Assembly: GCA_963578625.1 (NCBI GenBank)
Contig: CAUZEO010000002.1
Location: forward strand, 11,544-75,543
Length of the DNA: 64,000 nucleotides
Direction of reading: 5' to 3'
Source of the DNA: CAUZEO01 sp963578625
GTDB taxonomy: Bacteria > Verrucomicrobiota > Kiritimatiellia > SLOV01
A model generated the notes under the pieces. That model had not been told where the DNA came from. It searched no databases and saw only the letters and a program-made list of their open reading frames with translations. This document shows, piece after piece, positions 1-8,682 of this stretch; within the stretch, counting starts at the first letter, position 1; each line of letters starts with the position of its first letter. The position numbers and the translations under genes were made by a program.

Positions 1-270
1 TGGGCGATGATGGACTCGAAACGCTGCGCGTAGTCAGCCGTGCTGGTTCCAAACTGGCTGTCCGTCTCGCCCTGGTGCCACAGTACGGCCCTCAAACCAT
101 GGGGGCCGAAGAAATTGAGGGCCTGTAGCATTCGAGGATAGTGCGTCGAACCAGGAATCCATTCTTCCACGCTCGAGCCGCCCCGCGCAACCGAGATCAT
201 TCCGACAGGCACATCCAGGGATCCGGCGCAAGTTCATCTCCAGAAGCGGGCCAAGGGGATCCTCCGTAGC
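1..270 (-). pseudogene. Sialate O-acetylesterase-like (SASA/SGNH) fragment, frameshifted, runs off the left edge
   Basis: Translated leftwards from about 236, the frame gives LDVPVGMISVARGGSSVEEW followed by a VLWHQGETD block. These are hallmarks of the SASA carbohydrate esterases that deacetylate sialic acid or other sugars. The family's preceding segment (GSPWPASGDELA) lies at about 236-270 in a different frame, so one base appears to be missing near 234-236. Further upstream the frame is closed by a stop at about 284. The active-site Ser block and the start are not present in any continuous frame. The gene continues beyond base 1, so the C-terminal half cannot be seen. I read this as a decayed or mis-sequenced esterase. 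Confidence 0.7.
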
Positions 271-844
271 CGGTTACAATCGGCTACGGATCCACAGCGT
301 ATGCCGCAGCACCGCGGTTCCAGCGTAGCCGACTACGGGCATCACATCCACCTCGATTCGATCGAGAGTCCCGCCATAGTCGCCCGCAACCAGGATCTCT
401 GCGCAATTGTACCGGTCGCGCTGAGGCACCGAGCGAACCCCTGGTTGGTGCAATCGGTCGGCGAACCGTTACCGACGTGACGGATCGCTGGCCGTAGATC
501 GGTCATGGCGGGTCTATCGATCCAGAAAAGAATCATCATGCGATAACAAAATTTTCGTCCTCCGAATAAAGTGCCTATCAAAGAATTCGCCAGTGACCAT
601 GGAATACCATTCAGGCCCGATAGATCAGCTCTGGGCCTCCTTGACCAAACATCGATCCGCGCCGATTCTTGTGGGCATGGAAAGCCGTTAAAAAGGATGA
701 AAGTTATGCACCAGGACCATACTCCAGATCTACCCTCTTTGAGGGAAAATTACCCGTTCCCGATCCAATCGAAGCGGAATTGACCGAGACAGGATTAAAT
801 GTTCGCTTGAAATTGATCCCCATCATGAATTAGATACAGGTGTC
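271..844. other. Intergenic stretch with an unassigned open frame
   Basis: I see no convincing gene here. On the minus strand the frame from about 471 down to a TAA at 274-276 is open without a plausible start and reads protein-like (for example EILVAGDYGG and LRHTLWIRSRL), which suggests the 3' end of a lost gene that I cannot identify. Short plus-strand frames between 571 and 783 have no recognisable content. The last 60 bases precede dapF and are AT-richer, so they probably hold its promoter, but no clear -35/-10 pair stands out. Confidence 0.4.
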
Positions 845-1711
845 ATGAAATTCCACAAATATCATGCACTAGGCAATGACTACCTGGTGCTCGACCCCAG
901 GAATGGCGCATTGCCCACCCCGAAGGCGATCGAGCTGATTTGTCACCGAAATTTCGGGCTAGGATCCGATGGCATCCTCTATGGTCCTCTGCGGACCGAA
1001 GTCGCTGACTACGGCCTGCAGATCTGGAATCCGGACGGCAGTGAAGCGGAGAAAAGCGGCAACGGTCTTCGCATATTCACCCGTTTCATGTTGGACGAGG
1101 GCCTTGTTTCTCACGATCCGTTCACGGTGATGACTGCCGGAGGAAAAGTCACCTGCCGCGTTCACCAGGACAATGAAATTATCGAAGTCGAAATGGGACG
1201 CGTCAGCTTCAACAGCGCGATCATTCCGGTGACCGGGATGGAACGTGACGTCCTGGACGAAGAATTGACGGTAGACGGCACGAGCTATCGATACTATGCC
1301 GCCACCATCGGCAATCCGCACGTGGTTCTGCCGATGGAAGCACACACCCGGAAACTTATCTGCGAAATCGGACCGGTTATTGAAAACATGACCGAGTTGT
1401 TCCCCAACCGAACCAACATTCAACTGCTGAGGGTCGAGGATCGCAGGAATATCCACATCGAAATCTGGGAACGCGGGGCCGGCTATACCCTTGCGTCCGG
1501 AAGCTCGAGCAGCGCGGCCGCTGCGGTGGCATATAAAATGGGTGCGTGCGATGGGGACATCATGGTCCATTGCCCCGGAGGCAACATAGGCATCAAAATC
1601 GACGCCGATTTCCAGGTAACAATGACCGGGCCGGCCACGCGAGTCGGAACCTATGACATGGACGATGGTGTGATGACGCAGGCCGTGCCGATCCACGCAT
1701 CGGCATCGTAA
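845..1711 (+). CDS. dapF: Diaminopimelate epimerase family protein with Ser in place of both catalytic Cys
   Basis: This 288-residue protein has the length and two-lobed layout of DapF, the cytoplasmic PLP-independent racemase that converts LL- to meso-diaminopimelate for lysine and peptidoglycan. The N-terminal HALGNDYLVLD and RNFGLGSDGI blocks and the ERGAGYTLASG block are conserved. In characterised DapF two cysteines act as the acid/base pair, in CGNG and ACGSG contexts. Here the positions are Ser71 (EKSGNGLRIF) and Ser218 (TLASGSSSSAAA). A DapF-like subgroup with serine at these sites is, as I recall, seen in other genomes, so this may be a divergent enzyme rather than a dead one. It starts at ATG 845 and is followed 23 bp later by a cupin gene. 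Fold assignment is firm; substrate is uncertain. Confidence 0.9.
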   Translation: MKFHKYHALGNDYLVLDPRNGALPTPKAIELICHRNFGLGSDGILYGPLRTEVADYGLQIWNPDGSEAEKSGNGLRIFTRFMLDEGLVSHDPFTVMTAGGKVTCRVHQDNEIIEVEMGRVSFNSAIIPVTGMERDVLDEELTVDGTSYRYYAATIGNPHVVLPMEAHTRKLICEIGPVIENMTELFPNRTNIQLLRVEDRRNIHIEIWERGAGYTLASGSSSSAAAAVAYKMGACDGDIMVHCPGGNIGIKIDADFQVTMTGPATRVGTYDMDDGVMTQAVPIHASAS

Positions 1712-1734
1712 TTGAGAAGTGAGGGACGACCCGC

Positions 1735-2103
1735 ATGAACGCATTCGTTAGAAAGTCTGATCAGGTAGATTGTGAAGCCGTAGGGGCCGGCTCAGGAACT
1801 TCGCGTCAAGTGTTGATCAGTTCCGAAGAAGCCCCGCATTTTGCGTTGCGCCGTTTCATTATGGAGCCGGGTGGTGGAATGCCGAAGCACACCAACACGG
1901 TCGAGCATGAACAGTACGTCCTGGGCGGCAGCGCAAGAATCGGCATCGGCGACGAAATATTTATGGTGCAAGCGGGGGATGTTGTCTACATCCCGGAGAG
2001 CGTCCCGCATTGGTACGAGGCCACGGGCGAAGTCCCGTTCGAGTTCCTCTGCATGGTCCCGAATTTACCGGATGAGATTCGAATCGTGGATGCTACGGCC
2101 TGA
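1735..2103 (+). CDS. Single-domain cupin protein
   Basis: A 122-residue protein made almost entirely of one cupin_2 barrel. Motif 1 is visible as HTNTVEHEQYVLGG (about residues 52-65), with His/Glu metal-ligand candidates. Motif 2 is GDVVYIPESVPHWYEA. Small cupins of this kind bind a divalent metal and act as isomerases, dioxygenases or sugar-binding proteins; nothing here decides which. It starts 23 bp after the DapF-like gene on the same strand and is probably co-transcribed, so it may act on a related metabolite. No signal peptide, so cytoplasmic. Confidence 0.85.
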   Translation: MNAFVRKSDQVDCEAVGAGSGTSRQVLISSEEAPHFALRRFIMEPGGGMPKHTNTVEHEQYVLGGSARIGIGDEIFMVQAGDVVYIPESVPHWYEATGEVPFEFLCMVPNLPDEIRIVDATA

Positions 2104-2122
2104 CCGAACGGGAAGTTCAGGC
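2098..2122. terminator. Candidate stem-loop between convergent genes
   Basis: GCCTGA and TCAGGC form a 6-bp perfect inverted repeat with a 13-nt loop, overlapping the stop of the cupin gene and lying at the 3' end of the convergent GFA gene. There is no strong T-tract, so this is only a weak bidirectional terminator candidate. Confidence 0.3.
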
Positions 2123-2527
2123 ATCCTCTTCCGGCAGCTTATTGATTTTATGCACGTTCTCTTCCCAGTTCTGGCCGTCGAATTCGGTAACCCTCAGACC
2201 TTCGATGGTGTCCGGCTGTAGGCATCGAACGTTGACGCTGTACCCATGCGGATTGGACCGGGGAATGTAAAACGATTTAATTCCACACGATTTACAGAAA
2301 TAGTGCTGGGCCACGCCGGTGTTGAAGGAATACGTGGAAATTTGATCCCAATCCGTCAACAACCGGAAATTCTTTTTGAGAACATGGAGATGCAGATGTG
2401 CGGTTAACGCACAGATGGAGCAATTGCAAAGTATGGCATCGATCGAGGGCTCCGCATCGACTTCGAACCGAACCTTGCCACAGTGACATCCCCCCCTATG
2501 TGTAACCAGATTGTCGAACATAGGCAT
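2117..2527 (-). CDS. GFA family (CENP-V/GFA domain) zinc protein
   Basis: A 136-residue protein with the zinc-site pattern of the GFA family, whose founding member is the glutathione-dependent formaldehyde-activating enzyme: GGCHCGKVRFE near residue 12, CNCSIC near 34, and FCKSCGIKSFY near 77. Most family members have no established substrate, and glutathione chemistry should not be assumed. It converges on the cupin gene and has no obvious operon partner. The ATG at 2527 gives a normal family length. Confidence 0.88.
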   Translation of the reverse strand: MPMFDNLVTHRGGCHCGKVRFEVDAEPSIDAILCNCSICALTAHLHLHVLKKNFRLLTDWDQISTYSFNTGVAQHYFCKSCGIKSFYIPRSNPHGYSVNVRCLQPDTIEGLRVTEFDGQNWEENVHKINKLPEEDA

Positions 2528-3430
2528 CTTCCCAAAAATAGATCAATTCCATCGGGTGTCAAGAATCCCAAGCTCCCTTCTCATGGCATAGTTCGGCCTC
2601 CGAATGCGATGATATTCCTCCGGAAATGGCAATCCTGCCGATATTTTTTCAGTAAAAACATGAACGCCCCCGGATAATCCGAGGGACCGTTCAAAGTGTG
2701 GGAGTGGGCGTTCGCCGGCGTCGAGCTTCGGTTGCTCATCGAAAATCGATCCGACGTAGCGAATACCTGCCTGCAAAGCTTTTAAAGGCATCCGCCGTTT
2801 TCCCTGGGTCGGCTCCCGTTCCTGGCCGGACGTTGGCCCAAGGTTACGGGTCTTGCCTCTTACCCCTCATGTTGCATTTACTCTACAGTCGTACGGCCCG
2901 CTTTTCCGTCCGCACGAAGCAGGAGATCATCCGGAGTTTGCAAACTCCAGTGCCTCCACGTAACGACCCTCCTTTTTCGAATTCCGATTGCTCCTCGGAA
3001 TCTTCCGATGAGCCAAGCTCACCGAGGACTGCCGTAACATGCTGGTTCTCAGTAGCAGCCATAACCTTATCGGTCACTGGGTTCACTTCCACCGCCGAAA
3101 CCATGTGCTGTTGAAAGCGTGACTCGGATCGCCGTCGGCTTCTATATTTACATTGTAACCCGGCGGCAAACACCGGGATTCCGCTCTCCGCCCTACTCCC
3201 CGGTCGCATACTCGGCCAGGTTCGACCCCGTCCGCGTAAGAAGGTTACATCTGACTTCCGCGCCCCACCGAAATGGTTTGCCGAAGGGGCCCAGGGAACA
3301 AGTCGTCCCTGACCATTTCGCCGTTTCCGGTTGTCGGAGTTCGGGGCCGGAGTTTTCAGAGGTGACTGGGTGGTACTCAGAAACAAGTGGTCAGTGTTCA
3401 GGGATGAGAGTTTCCCCCTTCGTCGCGAGC
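2528..3430. other. Gene-poor stretch, no supported CDS
   Basis: About 900 bases with only short overlapping open frames on both strands. None shows a recognisable domain, signal peptide or ribosome-binding site. It sits between the GFA gene and a LamG remnant and is probably degenerate DNA left by lost genes. Confidence 0.4.
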
Positions 3431-3826
3431 CTACTCGCGAGCTTTGTCGAAAACAGAAATGACGAATTTCACGACGAAGGCAATGCAGGCAGCAGAGACA
3501 TGAGACCAGACACCGGTGCCGAAGGTCGCGCTGCTGTTGAGATTTACGAACGTTGCGCCGCTGCTGTTGTGCAGCCGTAACACGGTCTGGTGTGCGGCGG
3601 ACATCGATAAGATGTAGGGCGCAAGCACCGGAGAGGACGCCTTTGCAAAAATCGTACTCTCAGCACCGGTCCGCGAAGGTTTCACCCACGCCTCCATCGT
3701 CAATCCGGCCCTCAAGCGCAGAGCGTCGTCGTGACGACGAAATGCAAAGTCGTCGGCGCCGTCAAACTCCAGACTGTATCCATCGGGATATTGCGATTCA
3801 CACCATGCCCGAGCCGGCCGCCATGG
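3431..3826 (-). pseudogene. LamG-like (concanavalin A-like jelly-roll) domain remnant
   Basis: On the minus strand an open frame reads YSLEFDGADDFAFRRHDDAL, then LRAGLTMEAWVKPSR and TFGTGVWSHVSA. This is the pattern of a LamG-like jelly-roll domain, common as repeated units in large secreted proteins of PVC bacteria. The frame stops at 3431 partway through the domain (the expected WHHVA...YLDG continuation is missing), and no start or signal peptide lies upstream. An internal ATG at 3715 would give a meaningless truncated protein, so I call it a remnant. Confidence 0.65.
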
Positions 3827-3859
3827 TGGGCTTCTCCCCTTTCTTCTCCTCCCAGCCGC

Positions 3860-3889
3860 AGGGCAGGGCTATACGACAAGCCCTGCCCT
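3860..3889. repeat. Perfect 11-bp inverted repeat (GC-rich hairpin)
   Basis: AGGGCAGGGCT is followed by an 8-base loop and AGCCCTGCCCT. The hairpin lies 20 bp beyond the end of the His-tailed lipoprotein gene, the last gene of the metal-efflux operon. It could stop transcription or stabilise the mRNA 3' end, though there is no T-tract. It also resembles the short palindromes mobilised by RAYT transposases, one of which enters at the right edge of the window. Confidence 0.5.
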
Positions 3890-3910
3890 ACCGAACCTGA
3901 ATGGGAATGG

Positions 3911-4108
3911 TTAGTCGTGGTCGTGGCCTTCGTGATCGGTATGATCAGACCCAGCCTGTTCGCTTTGGACTTTTTCCACTTCTTCGGAGACTGGCTCTGC
4001 CGCATTTTCCGGTGCCTCCTCCGAAGACGAATCCGCTTTCCCACAGCCAGCCCCAACAAAGGCCGCGGTCGTCATCAGCAATGCCAACATCATTCGGACG
4101 TTCTTCAT
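3911..4108 (-). CDS. Small lipoprotein with His/Asp-rich metal-binding tail
   Basis: A 65-residue protein: a basic start MKNVRMML, a hydrophobic segment, a lipobox-like FVGAGC (Cys about 21), then an acidic Ser/Glu-rich linker and the tail HTDHEGHDHD. The tail is a plausible metal chelator, so this is inferred to be a membrane-anchored periplasmic metal-binding accessory. An AGGAGG ribosome-binding site sits 5-6 bases before the ATG at 4108. It follows the RND pump gene by 91 bp on the same strand and is probably the last gene of the operon. Confidence 0.75.
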   Translation of the reverse strand: MKNVRMMLALLMTTAAFVGAGCGKADSSSEEAPENAAEPVSEEVEKVQSEQAGSDHTDHEGHDHD

Positions 4109-4199
4109 TCATTCCTCCTAGGTTGTCGCTTCGTTTTCCGTTCCTACTTTTCATTTTGAATTGAACCACTGCGATGCGATTCATTCAAGACCTCTTACT

Positions 4200-7100
4200 T
4201 TACATTTCCACGGCTTCGCGGCGACCTTCTACCCATGCATAAACCGCGGGGATCACCACGAGTGTCAGAAACGTGGATGTCGTAAGTCCGAACACAACGA
4301 CGGTTGCCAATGGGCGCTGTACGTCGGACCCTATGCCTCGCGCAAGCAGCAATGGCATGAGTCCCAGCACGGTTGTCATCGCAGTCATCAAGACTGGTCG
4401 CAGGCGCAGCAACGCGCCCTCCTCTACCGCTTGTGCCACGGATCTTCCGCGGACACGCAAATCATTAAAATATGTGACCAGGACCATTCCGTTCTGAACC
4501 GCAATTCCGAATAACGCGATGAACCCCACCGATGCGGGTACGGACAGGTATTGTCCGGTAACCAGAAGCCCCAGAATGCCGCCAATCAATGCCAACGGAA
4601 CATTGACGATGATAATCAGCGCGTGCCGCGCTACGCCGAACGACATCCACAGCATGACGAACACAAGACCGATTACGGTGGGTACGATGATCGATAAACG
4701 CCTCATCGCGCGCTGCTGGTTTTCAAACTGGCCTCCGTATTCAATCGTGTATCCAGGCGGCAGGTCGACCTCGTCTTCAATGAGCTGCTGAATGTCGGCC
4801 GCCACGCTTCCCATATCGCGCCCTCGCACATTGCCCTGCACGATCCATCGCCTCTGGTTCTGTTCACGGTTGATCTGGATCGGACCGGTGACCTGCTGCA
4901 CTTCGGCGACCTGGGACAAAGGAATCACCGCACCTTTACCCGTGTGAACCAGGACATTACGAACCGCGTCAGGATGGGAACGAAACGGCTCCTGGAATCG
5001 TAGATGAATCCCGAAACGACGCGTATTGAGGTAAATATTGTCGATGACTTCACCGCCGACAGCCAACTCAACCATCTCCATGATTTCGCTGACGGACACG
5101 CCATACCTTGCGCATGCCTCACGATCGGCAATCACCTGGATCTGGGGTTGCCCGAAGCTTTGCTCGGTTGAGACATCTGCCAGGCCCCTGACATCAACGA
5201 TGGCGCCCCGAATTTCTTCCGCCTTCTCCCGTAGAACTTCCAGGTCTTCCCCATAGAGTTTTATGGCCAGGTCGGCGCGAATTCCCGACAGCAGTTCTCC
5301 GAATAGAGCCTGGATCGGTTGGGAAAAATTGACCTGTATTCCGGGAAAGTCCTTCAGCTTCTCGTCCAGCGCCTCGACCAGGTCGGTCTTGGTCCGTAAC
5401 GATCCCCACTCCTTCATCGGGTTTAACTCGATATGCATCTCGGCGACGTTGACCGGATGAGGGTGACTTCCGGCCTCCGGTCGTCCAATCCGTGAAATGA
5501 CTTCCTGCACTGGACCGAGTTTTACGATCTCCCGCTCCATTTCCATGATGAGTTCAGTTCCTTTCTCGAGGGAAATGGATGGGGCCATCGTCACCCCGAT
5601 TTGAATCGATCCCTCCTCGAGCGTAGGAATGAACTCGGACCCCAGGAAAGGAACGACAAACAAACTGCCGGCGAAAATCGCCCCCGAAGCCAGCACGACC
5701 AGAACCTTTGCCCTGATTGCTCGCCGAAGCATGGGCTTGTACAAGGCCTTTAGCGCGTGTACCAGCCAGAGTTCCTTGTGAGACTCCTGCTTCAGCAGCA
5801 ACAGCGAAAGCACGGGAGCCACCACAATGGCCACCAGGAGAGACCCCAGAAGGGCAAATGCGATCGTGAACGCCATGGGCGCGAACATCTTGCCTTCGAT
5901 GCCTTCGAGAGTGAAAAGCGGAAGAAATACGATGATGATAATTGCGATCGAAAAAACGATCGGACGATTCACCTCCCCGGCCGCTTCCGTGATGACCCTG
6001 GCCTTCGATTCGTCCCGGCCGGCGCGCTCACCCAAGTGCCGGAAAAGATTTTCCACCATGACGATGGCTCCGTCTCCCAACATCCCGATGGCGATGGCGA
6101 TTCCGCCGAGCGACATCAGATTCGCCGAAATCCCCTGGGCTCCCATGCACAAAATCGCCACCAATGCGCAGATCGGCAGGGACATAGCGACAATGAACGC
6201 AGTTCGGAAATTGCCCAGAAACAAGGCGAGCGTTCCGATGACCAGGAGCCCACCGATCAAGAGCGCTCGCTTTACGGTCATGGTTGCGTTTCGGATTAAC
6301 TCCGCCTGCTCATAGTACGGATGAAGTTCGACCCCCTCGGGCAAAGCTTCCTTCGCCTCCTCAACTTTTACGTACAGCCGCTCAATGACTTCGGAGGTGT
6401 TTTCGCCGAAGAGCTTGAGTACCAGGCCGGCGACGACCTCGGTTTCCCCGTTGCGCGTGACCACGCCTCTGCGTATCTCGTTGCCGTATTCGACCTCGGC
6501 GATGGCGGAAAGCAAGACCGGTCGGCCGTCCTCCTGCTTTACCGCAATGCTCCGGATGTCCTCGAGTGACTCCACCAGCCCAAGGCCACGAACCAGGTGC
6601 TCCTCGGAACCGAGCACCAGAAACTGTCCGCCGACATTCCTGTTGTTCGCGTTGACCGCATCGACAAGATCTTCAAGGGTAAGCTCATACTTCAGGAGCG
6701 CGTTCGGATTGACGCGGATCTGATACTGCAGGACGTGACCGCCCATGGAAAGGATCTCAGTAACACCGGGAACGGACTGCAATTGGAATTTGACGACCCA
6801 GTCATTGAGCTCTCGCAACCAGGTGTCCAGGTCCTTGCCACCCGTATCGACTTTGTCGGGATCGGCGGTCAGATAGTACATGAAGATCTGCCCCAGGCCC
6901 GTGGAGATCGGCCCCAGGCCCGGCGGTTCGTCCGTCTGGGGCAATTCTCCGATCACGCTCGACAATCGTTCGGATACCAGTTGTCTGGCGAAATAGATGT
7001 CAACGCTATCCTTGAAGTAGGTGTAAATTACCGCCATGCCGAACGCGGATGTGGACTTGATCTGCGTGACCCCGGGCAATCCGTTCATGGCCGATTCGAT

Positions 7101-7304
7101 CGGGTACGTGATGAGCCTCTCGATTTCCTCCGGCGCCATTCCGTGCCCCTCAGCGAAAATGGGCACCATGATCGGCGAAATGTCGGGGAAGGCATCCACC
7201 GGCATGCGCTGGTACTGATAGATTCCGGCCACCAAAAGGGCAATGATCGCGATCAGGACAAGCCCCGGCAGTCGAAGAGCGGATTCAGTGATCTTGTTTA
7301 TCAT
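4200..7304 (-). CDS. CusA/CzcA family heavy-metal efflux RND transporter (inner-membrane pump)
   Basis: A 1034-residue protein, full length for a heavy-metal-efflux RND pump. It has the N-terminal transmembrane segment, a large periplasmic loop starting with the family block MPVDAFPDISP, the central helix cluster with GMLGDGAIVMVENLFRHLG (Asp and Glu of the proton relay), a second periplasmic loop, and the C-terminal helices ending in GIAVQNGMVLVTYFNDLR. It would export metal from periplasm or cytoplasm through the adaptor and outer-membrane channel encoded just upstream. Metal specificity cannot be read with certainty; the His-rich partners point to a divalent ion such as Zn, Co or Ni, or to Cu. 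Only 14 bp separate it from the adaptor gene. Confidence 0.95.
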   Translation of the reverse strand: MINKITESALRLPGLVLIAIIALLVAGIYQYQRMPVDAFPDISPIMVPIFAEGHGMAPEEIERLITYPIESAMNGLPGVTQIKSTSAFGMAVIYTYFKDSVDIYFARQLVSERLSSVIGELPQTDEPPGLGPISTGLGQIFMYYLTADPDKVDTGGKDLDTWLRELNDWVVKFQLQSVPGVTEILSMGGHVLQYQIRVNPNALLKYELTLEDLVDAVNANNRNVGGQFLVLGSEEHLVRGLGLVESLEDIRSIAVKQEDGRPVLLSAIAEVEYGNEIRRGVVTRNGETEVVAGLVLKLFGENTSEVIERLYVKVEEAKEALPEGVELHPYYEQAELIRNATMTVKRALLIGGLLVIGTLALFLGNFRTAFIVAMSLPICALVAILCMGAQGISANLMSLGGIAIAIGMLGDGAIVMVENLFRHLGERAGRDESKARVITEAAGEVNRPIVFSIAIIIIVFLPLFTLEGIEGKMFAPMAFTIAFALLGSLLVAIVVAPVLSLLLLKQESHKELWLVHALKALYKPMLRRAIRAKVLVVLASGAIFAGSLFVVPFLGSEFIPTLEEGSIQIGVTMAPSISLEKGTELIMEMEREIVKLGPVQEVISRIGRPEAGSHPHPVNVAEMHIELNPMKEWGSLRTKTDLVEALDEKLKDFPGIQVNFSQPIQALFGELLSGIRADLAIKLYGEDLEVLREKAEEIRGAIVDVRGLADVSTEQSFGQPQIQVIADREACARYGVSVSEIMEMVELAVGGEVIDNIYLNTRRFGIHLRFQEPFRSHPDAVRNVLVHTGKGAVIPLSQVAEVQQVTGPIQINREQNQRRWIVQGNVRGRDMGSVAADIQQLIEDEVDLPPGYTIEYGGQFENQQRAMRRLSIIVPTVIGLVFVMLWMSFGVARHALIIIVNVPLALIGGILGLLVTGQYLSVPASVGFIALFGIAVQNGMVLVTYFNDLRVRGRSVAQAVEEGALLRLRPVLMTAMTTVLGLMPLLLARGIGSDVQRPLATVVVFGLTTSTFLTLVVIPAVYAWVEGRREAVEM

Positions 7305-7318
7305 AAAAAGGTGTCCCG

Positions 7319-8680
7319 CTAATGCCCATGACCGGCATGTGCGTCAAAGGTGCTGGTGACGATTGTCGCCTTGAGCTCGAATGCGCCCTTGGCCACGTAG
7401 CGCATGCCGGGCTGAAGCCCCACCACGATTTCAACATGTTCGCGGTCGGTTCGCCCCGTCTCTACCGGGATCGATTCGAAGCTGCCGTTGTGCTCGACAA
7501 ACACGACGGACTCGCCCTCGATGCTCTGTACCGCGTCTTTCGGTACGACAACGGCCGCATTCTGATCCGAGGAGCTGATCAATCCGGTAACGAACGTTCC
7601 TGGAATCCAACGACCATCCGAGTTGTCCATGACAACGCGCGCAGTGGCGGTCCGTGTCGACTCCTCCACGAAAGGAGTTACCATAAAAACTTCTCCGCGC
7701 CCCTGCGCGCCGCCATACTCCGCATGAATTTCCACTGCTCCGCCTTTCCGAACGGTGGTTAGATTCTTGGTGTGGACGGCCAGGTTGATCCAGATGCTGC
7801 TCAAATCCACCAGGGTGAAAATATTCGAGGTGTCCTTGAGCGATTCGCCGAGGGAAATGTGCTTTTCCGTAACCATACCGTCGATGGGCGATCGAACCTC
7901 ATATCGAGTCATGGCTTCGCCATTCTCGCCATCCACTCTCCGAACTGCATCCTCTGACAATCCGAGAGCATGGAGTTGGTGTTCAGCGGATCGTAGTTCA
8001 ATTTTCGCTTCGGCCAGGGCCTGCTCGACATCCAGGAAATCCTGTTCCGAGGATATTTCCTGCTCGCGCAAAGCCGTTTCCCTCTGAAATTTCGTTTCCG
8101 CAAGGACTGCTCGTGCCTTCGCCGCGAGGAATTTTGCCTTGGCGTCAGCAATCTCCCTGCTGTCGATCACCGCCAACAGATCTCCTTTCGAAAGGTTCTC
8201 TCCGACCGATGCGGAAACCTGCCGCACGATCCCCGACACCCGGGGCACCATGTGGACCACGTGGTCCTCATTAAATACGACCTCGCCAGGGAGGTTCACC
8301 TCGCTCCGGAGAATGCCCGCACCGGCGCGCCGGACCTTAATTCCGAACCGTTTCAGTTGCTTATCCGAGAGACGCAAGCCCTCGCCCTCATGATCGCCAT
8401 GGCCATGGTCATCATGATCCTCATCTTCGGCACCTTCGCCGTCCGCGTGCGCGCTATGATCAGACCCTTCGTGATCATCTTCTTCTTCGGCATGATCGTC
8501 ATCCGTATGCGCATCATGATCGTGCCCTTCGTGATCATCATGTCCATCGCCCCGCGCATTCCGATTGGGTTCTTCCGCAAATGCATCGCCGGCAGGGATC
8601 CTGGCGGGCCACATCTCAACGCCCAGGATCAGCATCGCTGCGAGTAATAGCGGGACAAAATTTCGTATCTTGAACTCCAT
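7319..8680 (-). CDS. RND efflux periplasmic adaptor (CusB/CzcB family) with His/Asp-rich N-terminal region
   Basis: A 453-residue membrane-fusion protein linking pump and channel. After an N-terminal hydrophobic segment (residues 8-21) there is a very His/Asp/Glu-rich stretch at about 47-97 (for example HDDHEGHDHDAH), then the lipoyl/barrel-sandwich half-motifs (EDHVVHMVPRVSGIVRQV and RYEVRSPIDGMVTEKHI) flanking a coiled-coil hairpin rich in Ala/Glu, and beta-barrel domains. The C terminus ends DAHAGHGH, a second chelating patch. The His regions probably capture periplasmic metal for the pump. It starts 2 bp after the channel gene stop, so translation is likely coupled. Confidence 0.94.
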   Translation of the reverse strand: MEFKIRNFVPLLLAAMLILGVEMWPARIPAGDAFAEEPNRNARGDGHDDHEGHDHDAHTDDDHAEEEDDHEGSDHSAHADGEGAEDEDHDDHGHGDHEGEGLRLSDKQLKRFGIKVRRAGAGILRSEVNLPGEVVFNEDHVVHMVPRVSGIVRQVSASVGENLSKGDLLAVIDSREIADAKAKFLAAKARAVLAETKFQRETALREQEISSEQDFLDVEQALAEAKIELRSAEHQLHALGLSEDAVRRVDGENGEAMTRYEVRSPIDGMVTEKHISLGESLKDTSNIFTLVDLSSIWINLAVHTKNLTTVRKGGAVEIHAEYGGAQGRGEVFMVTPFVEESTRTATARVVMDNSDGRWIPGTFVTGLISSSDQNAAVVVPKDAVQSIEGESVVFVEHNGSFESIPVETGRTDREHVEIVVGLQPGMRYVAKGAFELKATIVTSTFDAHAGHGH

Positions 8681-8682
8681 GA

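Noticed and set aside
571..783. 70-codon plus-strand frame before dapF
   Set aside because: No ribosome-binding site, no domain and composition unlike neighbouring genes.
959..1744. 261-codon antisense frame over dapF
   Set aside because: It mirrors a conserved epimerase gene and has no domain; the sense strand explains the region.
8353..8619. Repetitive codons considered as a tandem repeat or CRISPR-like array
   Set aside because: The repetition is simple His/Asp coding bias with no constant repeat unit or spacers.
8252..8647. Plus-strand frame with many Met/Ile residues, membrane-like
   Set aside because: It is the complement of the His/Asp repeat codons of the adaptor; the hydrophobicity comes from reverse-complemented GAC/CAT codons.
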